Origin: Amorphophallus konjac
Lineage: Eukaryota > Streptophyta > Magnoliopsida > Alismatales > Araceae
Reading direction: 5' to 3'
Assembly: GCA_022559845.1 (NCBI GenBank)
Contig: CM040127.1
Location: forward strand, 33,008,708 to 33,072,707
Length of the DNA stretch: 64,000 bases
Below are positions 33,464-46,169 of this stretch, piece after piece. Below the pieces are notes generated by a model, which ran no database searches, was not told the origin of the DNA, and saw only the letters and a program-made list of their open reading frames with translations. Position numbers and translations under genes: made by a program. Position 1 is the stretch's first letter; each line of letters starts with the position of its first letter.

Positions 33464-36400
33464 TGTAACGACCCGAGAATCCGATTACCGGGAAGGCCCG
33501 ATAACCCGAGACTCGCACCGCCGCCCACGAGCCGGGAGGGCTCGGAAGGGCTAAAAGGAGTGTGGAGGCACAAAGAAATAGGAAATAAAGCAGGACAACC
33601 AACGACAAGCTGAAAGAAAGAACAGCAACAGCTACAGCTACAACAGAGTCCAGTCCAACAGAAAGTACAGTCTAAAGCAGTAAAAACGTACCACATGCCA
33701 AGTCAACACTCGGCCCGGCAAGCTGGCAACTAAGGACCTCCGCTCCGCACCCTCGAACCACGAGGAAGAACCGCTACACCTGAAAAGCAGGGAATGAGTC
33801 TCCAAAACAGAGACTCAGCAGGGATCCCGCGGAACCCCAACCGGAAACAACGGCGGTAGCGAAAAGGAGAGCTACAACTACAGCAGGAACAGCAAACCGG
33901 TGGCCGGTCAAAAACTCGGCACTACAGCTACTCCTACTGTACCAGAAGGCACACCTCGATCACGCAGTCGAAGCTACCAAACCACGCTAGTACCACCTAC
34001 CGAAGTAAGAACACACGGCAACCACGCCGTAGAGGCCTGTCCCTCGGACACAGCCGACCTGGACACGCTGTCCAAGGTGCAACCCCGACCACCCGATCGC
34101 GGGTGCCGCACAACAAGACCCAACCTCGGTAAAGCCACTAGTACTAATCTCACGGCGCAAGAACCGACACACGCGCCAAGGTGAAACAACCGAACTCACC
34201 GGTCGACACGACCAAAAACCCGAAGGTCAAAGACACAGAGACTGACAGTCTGTCACTCCGTACTCGACAGGAGTACCACCCACTAGAAGCACAGCCGGTA
34301 GCGTCCCCTGACGTCTTACACCGCACCGCAGGTGAACCGCCTGACGTGGTAGGTCCTACCCGAGGCGCGAACACCGTACAAGTAACCACAAACAAGTAAC
34401 TAGCTGGGGTCACGCCCGTCGACGTGGGTCCAACCGCCCCCAACCACGTGTGCACACACAGACCACGCGTCCCTGGTCTGGTCCTCTGACCGGTTTTCCC
34501 CTCAGCCGGACTCTGGCTGCAAGACGTGGGGCCCGACGGCAACCGGTCCACAAACCGCCTCTAAGGGTAAGCCCGTACACCACTCCCTGGTGCGACCAGC
34601 ACACGCGTACTGGTAGGCTACGACTAGTGGAGGGTCACTGAAGGAGTAGACTTTCAACTCAACGGAAAACAACGTCCGAATCCGACGACGTACGGGGACC
34701 ACCCCACGTACCGGCCCCGTCGCACGGCGACCACAGTCGGAGAAGGAACAGAACTTGCAGTCCACGGTCACGCACGCAGCCTGCGCGAAAGTCAAGAAAA
34801 CCCAAGTGACGCTAAGTCACTGGACTCTGGACAGTCCTCTAGACACACTACAGCCAACGGTCCTTGAGTCGCAAGACTCGGGGTCAAGACCGTTGCACGC
34901 AACAGCACAAGGCCGTCGATCTAGCCCAATCTCTAGGTCCAAAACCACGATATCACGAATACCGAGACAACACACGAGTTGCCAAGACCATTCCCTTGAG
35001 AAGGGAACGCAAGGGACAAAGGCCACTCACACGGGCCACACGGAAAACACAGAAGCACGATTCCCAATGCAGCACACAAGCCACCACGACGATTTCCCAT
35101 CTTGAAGCAAGCGGGAAACCTCCAGCCCCAGGCCGGGTAACTGGACTCGCAGTCCAAGACCAACCACGTGGCCCACATGGGAATCGCCTTCCAAAAAAAA
35201 CTCACGGCATGCGGGGGAGACCCCACCGCACCCACACCGATACACGGTGACTCGATCGAGCGTAACACGAAGGCCCAGCACGCGAGAAGTCACCCGGACT
35301 CTCAACCCTACGGGCACGCTAAACGAGATAACACGGTCCTCCAGACACCCTCAAAACACGGACACAGAAACCCACGGGTGTCAGGGACACTCACAAGACC
35401 GCAGGTCGACCACTGGGTCACAACCGGGTCGACTAGGGATCCACACATTGCGGGACAAGGCGGAGAACACAAAAACTCGCCTCGGAACAACACAAAGCCT
35501 GACGGTCTAACCCTAGACCGTCACAGGGCTGTAACGGTCTAGGCGAGACCGTCACATCCACCTGGCGGCCTAACGCAGACCGTCACACGGCCCAAAGAAC
35601 GCAGGATGTAACGCGCCTGGCCCAGCGCGTTACACGAATGTAACGCGCTTGCCCTGGTCCGTTACACGCCTCACGCTCTCAGCGTGAAAGCAGGATGTAA
35701 CGCGCTTGCCCCAACGCGTTACACGGATGTAACGCGTCTGGCCTGGCGCGTCACACACGCTGCCCTCCCCAACGGATAAAAACGGCTCTGACGGCCCACC
35801 CTGGGCGCGTTACAAGCATGTAACGGTCCAGAGGGCACCGTCACACCCCCAGCCCTCAGCTGGGCAACAGGGAATGTGACGCACCCACCCTGGGGCGTCA
35901 CAAGGCTGTGACGCGCCAGCCCTGGTGCGTCACACGCCTGACCCGAAAACCAACGGAAGAGACTCTAACGGTCTAGCCCTGGTGCGTCACAGCACCTGGC
36001 GGTCTATCGTGGGACCGTCACACCCACAGACCACCAAGGGCCAACAGAAGGGGGATGTAACGGCCCTGCCCAGGCGCGTTACACCAAGTGACGGCCACTG
36101 GAAGGACCGTCACTTCCTGCCGAGAACGCTACGGCGGGAAACGACCCAAAACTCGTCCCACGCCCCCATACCTCCACAGGAGAGGGGGAAAACAAGGGGG
36201 AAGCTCCCCAGAAGCCCCTAGCATGCATCTACGGCCTCGGATCGGCCAAAAACGCAATGAAACGGGAGATCGGCCCACAAGCCCTAAAACATGGGTTTTG
36301 CCCAAAAACCCCGATTCCACCCGCTCGGCTCACCACGGCCTACGAAACTCGCGGGAAAGGAAGTGCACGAGCTGGGGAACCATCACCCTACCTCCACCGA

Positions 36401-36892
36401 AGATTTCGCGCCCCGAGCTCGCCGATCCGCGAAGAAACGCCGTGAAATCCTCGCCGGCTCGCGACCGCGCCACGAGCTCCCACGCGCCTCCACCGCCTCG
36501 ATCCTCGCCCATCCTCGCCCGCGTCCTCACCCGCGCCGCCTCCGCCTCGCCCCCGCCTCGCTCCGTCGGCCGCCGGAGAAGAGAGGGGAGAAAGAGGGCG
36601 TGAGAGAAGAGAGAGAGTGTGAAAGGGAGAATGAGAGGGGGAGAGAGGAAAGGGTTAGTATATATAGGAAAACCCGAAAATTCGATAAATTCAGAAAATT
36701 ACGAAAAATTACCTCCGCGATCCTCGGAAGGAACACAACGCAGTGGTACTGTCCCGGAGTCGTAGAACGCCACGGTTTGCCCTGCAAAGAGTTCCGAAGG
36801 CACATCAGGGGAAAACACGTGTAAAGCACAAAATGCACTCCGAGACCCGTTAAAATGATCCGAAAAATATCCGAAAAATCCGGGGCATTACA
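33464..36892 (-). repeat. 3' LTR of element C
   Basis: 3429 bp, starting TGTAACGACCCGAGAATCCG and ending GGGGCATTACA in + orientation. It contains the palindrome array (35498-36114) and a minus-strand TATA box (TATATATA at 36659-36666), with a GA-rich stretch on the + strand around 36595-36655. Its many open frames of 60-177 codons also occur in the other copy and show no known domain, so I do not call them genes. Confidence 0.9.
35498..36114. repeat. array of about 15 short palindromes in the element C LTR, copy 1
   Basis: Consecutive ~28-nt units, each a 10-nt arm, a 7-9 nt loop and a complementary 10-nt arm, e.g. TGTAACGCGC-CTGGCCCA-GCGCGTTACA at about 35607, 35639 and 35697. Units vary in a few arm positions (TGTAACG, TGTGACG, CTGACGG) but both arms usually change together. 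Arms begin with the same TGTAACG/CGTTACA bases as the LTR termini. Confidence 0.85.
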
Positions 36893-39557
36893 GCCCTCCC
36901 CCCTTAAAGGAATTTCGTCCTCGAAATTCAGGACCTAGCACGACGTCCTAGGGGAAGAACACTGAATCAACTGACACGCTGTCAGGGCCCCCAGCACAGA
37001 AAACCTCGATTCTCACGAAAACACGGATCCTGAGGAACACAGCCAGACTCACAATCACACACAACACCTCGCTCCTCGCGCCGAGCACACCGGCCACAGA
37101 GCAGGCATATACCAAAGGACACAGTCCGGCATCACCTCAGACAATGCGAGAATCAACCATGGCACCGCAGCCACAATCTCGCTCACCGAGGAAACACAAC
37201 CCTCGCCACGAGAAACAGCTACTGATTCATCCAATGGTCAGCAGACAAATGGCACATCAGCTTTACAACCAGCTGACAGGTCACACACCCTTCTCAAGGG
37301 GACAACCAATATAGAGCCTCCCCCAGCTCAAGCAGTCATCTCAACGGACCGCAACTAGCTCATCGGCTCAACACCAAGAAACACCTCACACATGGCAAGC
37401 CGAAAGCCAGACACAACACCGTGCCAACTCTTGTCAAAAGACAACCTTCGACAAAGCCCAGATCCCATCCGGAAAAGGCACATCACAGAAACGACCATCA
37501 AAGGTCTCGCTGGCACACGGCTCTCGCCACGCTCGAGCCCCAACAACCAGCATCTTCTGTCTCTGAAAAGACCATCCACTGGTCACCAACTGCTCGCCAA
37601 CTCGACCCTCTCGGGGAGCACGGCGAAACCAAATGACAGAACATGGCGTCTTCAGTCATCACCTCACGGGACTCAGACTTATAGGGAACCACCCCATGCT
37701 AGTCACCCAACCAGGGATAACCTCGCGACACCAATGTCCTATCAGGGACCACCAATCCGACGCCAATCTCACAAAAGGCCTCCGCCCACAGGCGTCACTC
37801 GTCCATCTGGTCTCATCAAATCCTTCGATCAATCCAAGTGGACACCCGCCAATCCCGATTCCGCCCTTACCACAGAGCCACGGGACACCACCTGAACAGT
37901 GCTCACGGGTCCCCAAGCAATAACCATCTCACCGTCACAATCCGACAAGATCGTAGAACCAACAGGAACCCACAGCCTGGCAGAGACCACATCCTCAAAG
38001 CACGATCTCATCCGAGGACACGACCGGGAACACAAGTCGGACACCAAGCCACCGACTCCGACCATCACGTCCTCGACCTCCGTCAGGCGACATTCTCAAC
38101 AACCTCATCCAGGTCCGACACCGACGCCTGACACGGCTTCCATCACAGGAACATGATATTCATGCGGCGCACTAGCCAACACATTCCCCAACACTCCACC
38201 CTGCCAGTGCCAACAACCACAAAACCTCGAGCAACGGCACGGCAACAACACGTTTCACACCGAGGAACCCATCCTCCGATGTTGAACGCGAACTCAGGAA
38301 TCCACCCGTAGCAACCAACGCTACGATCCTGAACCAGTGGGTTATGGGCCCACCACGCTTCCGCTGCGCACTCAAATCTACGCGCACAGCCGAGAAAGCA
38401 AACACCGCCCACCCAGCACTCATCCTTCCGGAACAGCGCCAGCACCCTCACACGACAAGGGAATGGGCACGACTTCTCACAGGCAGCCACCTTGCCAAAA
38501 CAAGGAGCACGTCTCGCACGGACTTCATGGCACACAAGGCCAACCAATCCGAACACACAACGCAAGACGACGATCCTTAGCCGAACGCAATCTCTCCAAC
38601 CAAGGGAGAAACCAGCGCACTTCGACCAACGGAAGAACTCCACGCTCGACCTGACCTCGAACCTCGCGCACGCTGGAAACAGCACCATCCAGCACTAAGG
38701 AAAACCATTGCTTCCATCAGGTCAGCGCCTCCGACACACTCGACGAGTGTCACGTCGGACTACAATCACATCACCTCTCGATGCACTAGCGCTGCAATTC
38801 CTCGAACTGCAACACGGCGTGCCAAGAGCCGCATCACGAGCCATAACGACAACCGCCGACGCTCATCCTCGAGTCCCGAACTCACCGCGGAGCCTTCCCA
38901 TCTCAAACCAACTCCAGGGCGAACACAACCCATCCACTGACAGAAGCACAGGAGCAAAGACTTAACGGGACATCTCTGCCAAATCCTGCCTCGAAATCAG
39001 CAGAACGATCAGGACCGACACGTCATTTCTGACGCCACAGAGCGCGACAAGAACATCAGGCTCGACGAAACAGCAGCCCACCGAGAAGATCCTCCGCTCA
39101 CCCGAGCACACTTCCCGATCAGAACGCCTCAGGAGCTGGACAAACCTCAAGCTGGAGTGGCCAAAATCGACAGCAGCTCCCTCGAAGCACGCTCACGGCC
39201 ACTTAACCACGAACAGTCCGCACCAGACACCTGACCACGCTGCAGGTTCCTCGAATGCAGCACCGCGAGCTCACACCTGCTAGCAACCTCTGCTCAACGC
39301 AGCACAACCAGGGCCACCACCGATGAGGGAGAAGGCTCTCGACCTCGATCCTTAGACCCCATGCTGGCACAAAAGTCGCGGACAGCAACCACCTTCACAG
39401 CGCCGCACAGCGCACTCAAGCTCTCAAGCGAGAAACAAGGCGAAAAACAAGCACAAAACCCTAAGCCAGCTGCCAACTGTACTGGACCTTATGGACTCTG
39501 ATCACTGCAATATCTCGAATTCCTATGTACGTCCACAACAACCGCTCTGATACCAGC
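36893..39557 (-). other. internal region of element C, noncoding
   Basis: On the minus strand it starts with the PBS and a 5' leader, then about 2.4 kb without recognisable gag-pol. It finishes with GGACGAAATTCCTTTAAGGGGGG, split here as GGACGAAATTC and a G-rich tract, a signature also seen at the end of Tekay/Del elements. The longest minus frame (38688-38143, 181 codons) is Cys/Arg-rich, matches nothing I know and is probably chance in GC-rich DNA. Confidence 0.7.
39544..39555 (-). other. primer-binding site of element C
   Basis: Minus strand TGGTATCAGAGC, complementary to the 3' end of initiator methionine tRNA, two bases inside the 5' LTR (39558-42986). Confidence 0.85.
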
Positions 39558-42500
39558 TGTAACGACCCGAGAATCCGATTACCGGGAAGGCCCGATAACC
39601 CGAGACTCGCACCGCCGCCCACGAGCCGGGAGGGCTCGGAAGGGCTAAAAGGAGTGTGGAGGCACAAAGAAATAGGAAATAAAGCAGGACAACCAACGAC
39701 AAGCTGAAAGAAAGAACAGCAACAGCTACAGCTACAACAGAGTCCAGTCCAACAGAAAGTACAGTCTAAAGCAGTAAAAACGTACCACATGCCAAGTCAA
39801 CACTCGGCCCGGCAAGCTGGCAACTAAGGACCTCCGCTCCGCACCCTCGAACCACGAGGAAGAACCGCTACACCTGAAAAGCAGGGAATGAGTCTCCAAA
39901 ACAGAGACTCAGCAGGGATCCCGCGGAACCCCAACCGGAAACAACGGCGGTAGCGAAAAGGAGAGCTACAACTACAGCAGGAACAGCAAACCGGTGGCCG
40001 GTCAAAAACTCGGCACTACAGCTACTCCTACTGTACCAGAAGGCACACCTCGATCACGCAGTCGAAGCTACCAAACCACGCTAGTACCACCTACCGAAGT
40101 AAGAACACACGGCAACCACGCCGTAGAGGCCTGTCCCTCGGACACAGCCGACCTGGACACGCTGTCCAAGGTGCAACCCCGACCACCCGATCGCGGGTGC
40201 CGCACAACAAGACCCAACCTCGGTAAAGCCACTAGTACTAATCTCACGGCGCAAGAACCGACACATGCGCCAAGGTGAAACAACCGAACTCACCGGTCGA
40301 CACGACCAAAAACCCGAAGGTCAAAGACACAGAGACTGACAGTCTGTCACTCCGTACTCGACAGGAGTACCACCCACTAGAAGCACAGCCGGTAGCGTCC
40401 CCTGACGTCTTACACCGCACCGCAGGTGAACCGCCTGACGTGGTAGGTCCTACCCGAGGCGCGAACACCGTACAAGTAACCACAAACAAGTAACTAGCTG
40501 GGGTCACGCCCGTCGACGTGGGTCCAACCGCCCCCAACCACGTGTGCACACACAGACCACGCGTCCCTGGTCTGGTCCTCTGACCGGTTTTCCCCTCAGC
40601 CGGACTCTGGCTGCAAGACGTGGGGCCCGACGGCAACCGGTCCACAAACCGCCTCTAAGGGTAAGCCCGTACACCACTCCCTGGTGCGACCAGCACACGC
40701 GTACTGGTAGGCTACGACTAGTGGAGGGTCACTGAAGGAGTAGACTTTCAACTCAACGGAAAACAACGTCCGAATCCGACGACGTACGGGGACCACCCCA
40801 CGTACCGGCCCCGTCGCACGGCGACCACAGTCGGAGAAGGAACAGAACTTGCAGTCCACGGTCACGCACGCAGCCTGCGCGAAAGTCAAGAAAACCCAAG
40901 TGACGCTAAGTCACTGGACTCTGGACAGTCCTCTAGACACACTACAGCCAACGGTCCTTGAGTCGCAAGACTCGGGGTCAAGACCGTTGCACGCAACAGC
41001 ACAAGGCCGTCGATCTAGCCCAATCTCTAGGTCCAAAACCACGATATCACGAATACCGAGACAACACACGAGTTGCCAAGACCATTCCCTTGAGAAGGGA
41101 ACGCAAGGGACAAAGGCCACTCACACGGGCCACACGGAAAACACAGAAGCACGATTCCCAATGCAGCACACAAGCCGCCACGACGATTTCCCATCTTGAA
41201 GCAAGCGGGAAACCTCCAGCCCCAGGCCGGGTAACTGGACTCGCAGTCCAAGACCAACCACGTGGCCCACATGGGAATCGCCTTCCAAAAAAAACTCACG
41301 GCATGCGGGGGAGACCCCACCGCACCCACACCGATACACGGTGACTCGATCGAGCGTAACACGAAGGCCCAGCACGCGAGAAGTCACCCGGACTCTCAAC
41401 CCTACGGGCACGCTAAACGAGATAACACGGTCCTCCAGACACCCTCAAAACACGGACACAGAAACCCACGGGTGTCAGGGACACTCACAAGACCGCAGGT
41501 CGACCACTGGGTCACAACCGGGTCGACTAGGGATCCACACATTGCGGGACAAGGCGGAGAACACAAAAACTCGCCTCGGAACAACACAAAGCCTGACGGT
41601 CTAACCCTAGACCGTCACAGGGCTGTAACGGTCTAGGCGAGACCGTCACATCCACCTGGCGGCCTAACGCAGACCGTCACACGGCCCAAAGAACGCAGGA
41701 TGTAACGCGCCTGGCCCAGCGCGTTACACGAATGTAACGCGCTTGCCCTGGTCCGTTACACGCCTCACGCTCTCAGCGTGAAAGCAGGATGTAACGCGCT
41801 TGCCCCAACGCGTTACACGGATGTAACGCGTCTGGCCTGGCGCGTCACACACGCTGCCCTCCCCAACGGATAAAAACGGCTCTGACGGCCCACCCTGGGC
41901 GCGTTACAAGCATGTAACGGTCCAGAGGGCACCGTCACACCCCCAGCCCTCAGCTGGGCAACAGGGAATGTGACGCACCCACCCTGGGGCGTCACAAGGC
42001 TGTGACGCGCCAGCCCTGGTGCGTCACACGCCTGACCCGAAAACCAACGGAAGAGACTCTAACGGTCTAGCCCTGGTGCGTCACAGCACCTGGCGGTCTA
42101 TCGTGGGACCGTCACACCCACAGACCACCAAGGGCCAACAGAAGGGGGATGTAACGGCCCTGCCCAGGCGCGTTACACCAAGTGACGGCCACTGGAAGGA
42201 CCGTCACTTCCTGCCGAGAACGCTACGGCGGGAAACGACCCAAAACTCGTCCCACGCCCCCATACCTCCACAGGAGAGGGGGAAAACAAGGGGGAAGCTC
42301 CCCAGAAGCCCCTAGCATGCATCTACGGCCTCGGATCGGCCAAAAACGCAATGAAACGGGAGATCGGCCCACAAGCCCTAAAACATGGGTTTTGCCCAAA
42401 AACCCCGATTCCACCCGCTCGGCTCACCACGGCCTACGAAACTCGCGGGAAAGGAAGTGCACGAGCTGGGGAACCATCACCCTACCTCCACCGAAGATTT

Positions 42501-42986
42501 CGCGCCCCGAGCTCGCCGATCCGCGAAGAAACGCCGTGAAATCCTCGCCGGCTCGCGACCGCGCCACGAGCTCCCACGCGCCTCCACCGCCTCGATCCTC
42601 GCCCATCCTCGCCCGCGTCCTCACCCGCGCCGCCTCCGCCTCGCCTCCGCCTCGCTCCGTCGGCCGCCGGAGAAGAGAGGGGAGAAAGAGGGCGTGAGAG
42701 AAGAGAGAGAGTGTGAAAGGGAGAATGAGAGGGGGAGAGAGGAAAGGGTTAGTATATATAGGAAAACCCGAAAATTCGATAAATTCAGAAAATTACGAAA
42801 AATTACCTCCGCGATCCTCGGAAGGAACACAACGCAGTGGTACTGTCCCGGAGTCGTAGAACGCCACGGTTTGCCCTGCAAAGAGTTCCGAAGGCACATC
42901 AGGGGAAAACACGTGTAAAGCACAAAATGCACTCCGAGACCCGTTAAAATGATCCGAAAAATATCCGAAAAATCCGGGGCATTACA
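39558..42986 (-). repeat. 5' LTR of element C
   Basis: 3429 bp, the same length as the other LTR. Differences seen: C to T at about 40266, A to G at about 41177 and C to T at about 42644 relative to copy 1. It carries the same palindrome array and TATA box. It ends at the TSD TTGAT. Confidence 0.9.
41592..42208. repeat. palindrome array in the element C LTR, copy 2
   Basis: Identical in layout to 35498-36114, offset by 6094 bp. I see no substitution between the two arrays. Confidence 0.85.
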
Positions 42987-43110
42987 TTGATCATGGCCCA
43001 TCAAAGTCTCGCCAGCTCATGAGTAGGACATCCTCGTGCGTGTGTTTCGGATGTCGCAGAACTCGCCACAAACGAACGTTGAGGCCGCCATTACGAGACT
43101 TACTCCAACC

Positions 43111-43584
43111 ATGGTTTTACAAATCGGTCCGATATGGGGCGAACCGCCCGTACCGGACCGTACCAGCCACAAACCAGTACGATTGGTATGTGGTACGTAA
43201 CCGGTATGCTTTATATATTTGATATTTTATTTTAAATATAGAAGACTTTACTAGGTAAGTTGGTTGAGTGTCTTCGTTGGTTTGGGGGCGGTTTTGAGTT
43301 TGAACCCCACGAACGACCCATTTTTGTGTTTTTTTCTCTTTATTCTTCTTCTAAATTGATGCCAAAAAGATGAAACACATAAGATTCAAACCGCTGACCT
43401 CCGCTTCAACTAAGAGACTCTTTAACCAACTGAGCCATTAATAAATATTTAACATTTTTTACTATAATAATATTTATGAAGTAATATAGTCTTATTGGAA
43501 CCTAACGGTACACTACGGTGAGCTACCATACCGTATCGTATCGGCAAAAAATTGGTACGATCAGTACGAACGGCTCTGCAAACC
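43111..43584. repeat. MITE-like dispersed repeat, copy 2, inserted in the element A LTR
   Basis: Left arm GGTTTTACAAATCGGTCCGA and right arm ending CGAACGGCTCTGCAAACC are imperfect inverted repeats. The diverged sister copy is at 2261-2802. Inside are two tRNA-like pieces in opposite orientation: AAGTTGGTTGAGTG...GAGTTTGAACCCC (+, 43257-43306) and TGGCTCAGTTGGTTAAAGAG...GGTTTGAATC (-, about 43384-43438). The host LTR resumes on the far side, which confirms an insertion. The TSD is unclear. Confidence 0.55.
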
Positions 43585-43617
43585 TTGACTCTGACAAGGA
43601 TCAGGTCACACCCACGT

Positions 43618-46164
43618 TGTAACGACCCGAGAATCCGATTACCGGGAAGGCCCGATAACGCGAGACTCGCACCGCCACCCACGAGTCCGAAGACTCAGAA
43701 GGGTTAGAAGGATGGTGTGGAAACTACACAAGTATCACAAATAATTACAGAATTAAACAGTTATATAAATAAGCAGGAAATGAATTAACATTTTACATGG
43801 TCCACAATATAACAATAAAATAACGACAGTAGTCCACAACTAGTACAGAGATAAGAAAGGAAAGTACAGCTACACGGGGCATACCCCGGCTCTGACCTCT
43901 GGCACTAACGCTGGGCACCTGAACCGCGCTGAGCCTCAGACGAACTCCCCTGAAGCCTCGCCTCACCTGAAACACGGTGAAAACACGCAGGGAATGAGTC
44001 TCGGAACAAGACTTAGTAGGGATCACTCGAACCCTACCTCGCAAACGGAGAAACCGCTACGCTAGCAGTAAGCGAGTACCTCAAAAGGGAAACCCTGCCA
44101 TCTACAAAGCACCGGTCTCACGGCACGAAAACCGACACACGTGCCACGGCGAAACAACCGGAACCCAACGGCCAACACGGTAGAAACCCGAAGGTCGAAG
44201 TCGCAACGACTGACAGCCTAACACTCCCGACTCGACAGGAGTACCTCCCACTAGAAGCACAGTCGGTAGCGTCCCCTGACGACTTACACCGCACCGCAGG
44301 TGAACTGCCTGATGTGGTATCGCCTACCAGAGGCACGGACACCGAACAAGTACCACAAACAAGTGACTAGCTGGGGTCACGCTCGTCAGCGTGTGTCCAA
44401 CTGTCCCCGACCACGTGTGCACACACAGACCATGCGTCCTAGGTCTGGCCCTCTAACCGGTTTTCCCCTCAGCCGGACTCTGGCTGCAAGACGTGGGGCC
44501 CGACGAAAACCGATCCACAAACCGTCTCTAGGGGTAGCCTCTCCACCACTCCCTGATGAGACCACACGCGTGTAAGCAGGCTACGACTAGTGGAGGGTCA
44601 CTGAAGGAGTAGACTCTCAAGTCAACGGAAAACCACGTCCGTATCCGATGACGTACAGGGACCACCCCAAGTACTGGCACCATCGCACGGTGACCACGGT
44701 CGGACAAGAAAACAGGACTGCGAACCGCTCGGGACAGTCCAAGCCTGACGGTCTACCCTAGACGCGTCACAGGCCTCTGACGGTCTAGGCGGGACCGTCA
44801 CAGGAAGCCTGACGGTCCTTGGCTGGACCGTCACAGACACCTGACTGTCCGACTCCGGCCGTCACGCTCCTAGTGCAAAGCAAAGTGTAACGCGCCTGCC
44901 TTGGCGCGTTACAGGCTATGATGCCCCCACGCAGGTGCGTCACGGGGTGTGACGGTCCACACCAGGAGCGTCACACCGCCTGGGGGTTCAAACGCTCAAA
45001 AGCGCCCTGACGCGCCCACCCTGGGCCGTCACAAGGATGTGACGCGCCAGGCCTGGTGCGTCACATGCCTTGACCCCCAATGGTCAAAACAACGATCACA
45101 TGCCAACGGTCGGATGCCTCTGACGGCCCAACCCAGGCGCGTCACACGCCTGTGGCGGTCTATCGTGGGACCGTCACAGCCCTTGACCCCCAGCTGGCTA
45201 ACAAGGGCCGTGACGCACCCTCCCAGGCGCGTCACGCGGTGTGACGGTCCCTAGAAGGACCGTCACACCCTCCCGACGGTGAAACGGCGGGAAAGCCCAA
45301 AAAAACCAACCACGCCCCCATGCCTCCACCGGACAGGGGGAAATCAAAGGGGAAGACCCCTGGGGACCCCTAGCATGATACTAGGCCATCAAAACGTGAA
45401 ATAGCGGGCTAAAATCATAGATCAGGCGAGCTCTCCCCAAATCATGGAAAACCCCAAACCCGCTCAATCAAGCCCCTCTCGGCCTCCCCACGGCCTATAG
45501 ACCACGGAAAAGAACGGCAAGGAGCTAGGGAACGTCACCCTACCTCAATGGAGCGAATGCTCTGTCGAATGGTCCGTGAACCGTGAAGAACGCTTTAGAA
45601 AACCTCGCCTCTTCACGCTTCCCACGCTCGCCGCACGCCCACGAGATCGCCTCACCACCACCCACGTCGTCGCGTCGTCGCCCCACCGCCGTCTGCAGCC
45701 GGAAGGGAGCTCGCCGCGCTCGAACGGGAGGAAGAGAGGGAGAGAGGGGGTCGCGGTGGGGAGAAACGGAGGAGGAAGAAGAAGAGGAAAGAGAAGGTGG
45801 GGGAGAGAGGGAAAATAGGGGGGGTATTTATAGGAAAATCCGGAAAATACCAAAAAATTAAAAATTACATTTCCGGGATCCTCGGAACGCACCGATCACA
45901 ACAGGGTACCACTCATGCCTAGGTGAACGACTCGGTTCGACCGCAGCGAGGTTCCGAAGGAATTACCGAAACACACACCGAAAATCGGAAAACACGCGCG
46001 GAAAAGTCGCAGAACGCTTCCGGGCCTCCGAAACAACTCCAGATCGCGCCGATCCGAACACGAAAGATGTCCGAAATAGAATTTCGAACACAACGGAGCC
46101 TGACACTCCGAGAAACCAGATCCGGGACCCACGAAGAAGAATCCGAAAGGTCCGGGATATTACA
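43618..46164 (-). mobile_element. solo LTR D, Tekay/Del-like
   Basis: 2547 bp, flanked by a perfect 5-bp TSD CACGT (43613-43617 and 46165-46169). In + orientation it starts TGTAACGACCCGAGAATCCG, like element C, and ends GGGATATTACA. It has a minus-strand TATA box (TATAAATA, 45825-45832) and a palindrome array (44744-45267). Blocks around 44380-44510 match the C LTR (CACGTGTGCACACACAGACC). With no internal region it is a product of LTR-LTR recombination. Confidence 0.88.
44744..45267. repeat. palindrome array in solo LTR D
   Basis: Same unit design as in element C but with different arm variants, e.g. TGTAACGCGC-CTGCCTTG-GCGCGTTACA near 44887 and TGTGACGCGC-CAGGCCTG-GTGCGTCACA near 45040. Confidence 0.8.
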
Positions 46165-46169
46165 CACGT

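Larger units (their letters stand above)
33464..42986 (-). mobile_element. complete non-autonomous LTR retrotransposon C (Tekay/Del-like, LARD type)
   Basis: The 9523-bp element has 3429-bp LTRs at both ends, flanked by a perfect 5-bp TSD TTGAT (33459-33463 and 42987-42991). On the minus strand the LTR reads TGTAATGCCCCGG...CGTTACA. The primer-binding site TGGTATCAGAGC (initiator Met tRNA) lies at 39544-39555 and a polypurine tract at about 36893-36905. Only 2665 bp separate the LTRs, and I find no gag, protease, RT or integrase motif there. The two LTRs are almost identical (three substitutions seen), so insertion was very recent. It interrupts the left LTR of element A. Confidence 0.88.

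Noticed and set aside
35498..36114. Regularly spaced repeats that superficially resemble a CRISPR array
   Set aside because: Units are palindromes with no unique spacers, lie in a plant LTR, and there are no cas genes.
36291..36824. ORF of 177 codons in the element C LTR (and its twin at 42385-42918)
   Set aside because: Basic low-complexity product running through the GA-rich tract and TATA region of an LTR; duplicated only because the LTR is duplicated.
38143..38688. 181-codon Cys/Arg-rich ORF in the element C interior
   Set aside because: Right strand for an element gene, but no gag or other motif; the opposite strand is equally open, as expected for GC-rich DNA.
43384..43438. Possible tRNA gene on the minus strand
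   Set aside because: A- and B-box-like words are present but no acceptor stem or anticodon arm can be paired; treated as a tRNA-derived piece of a repeat.
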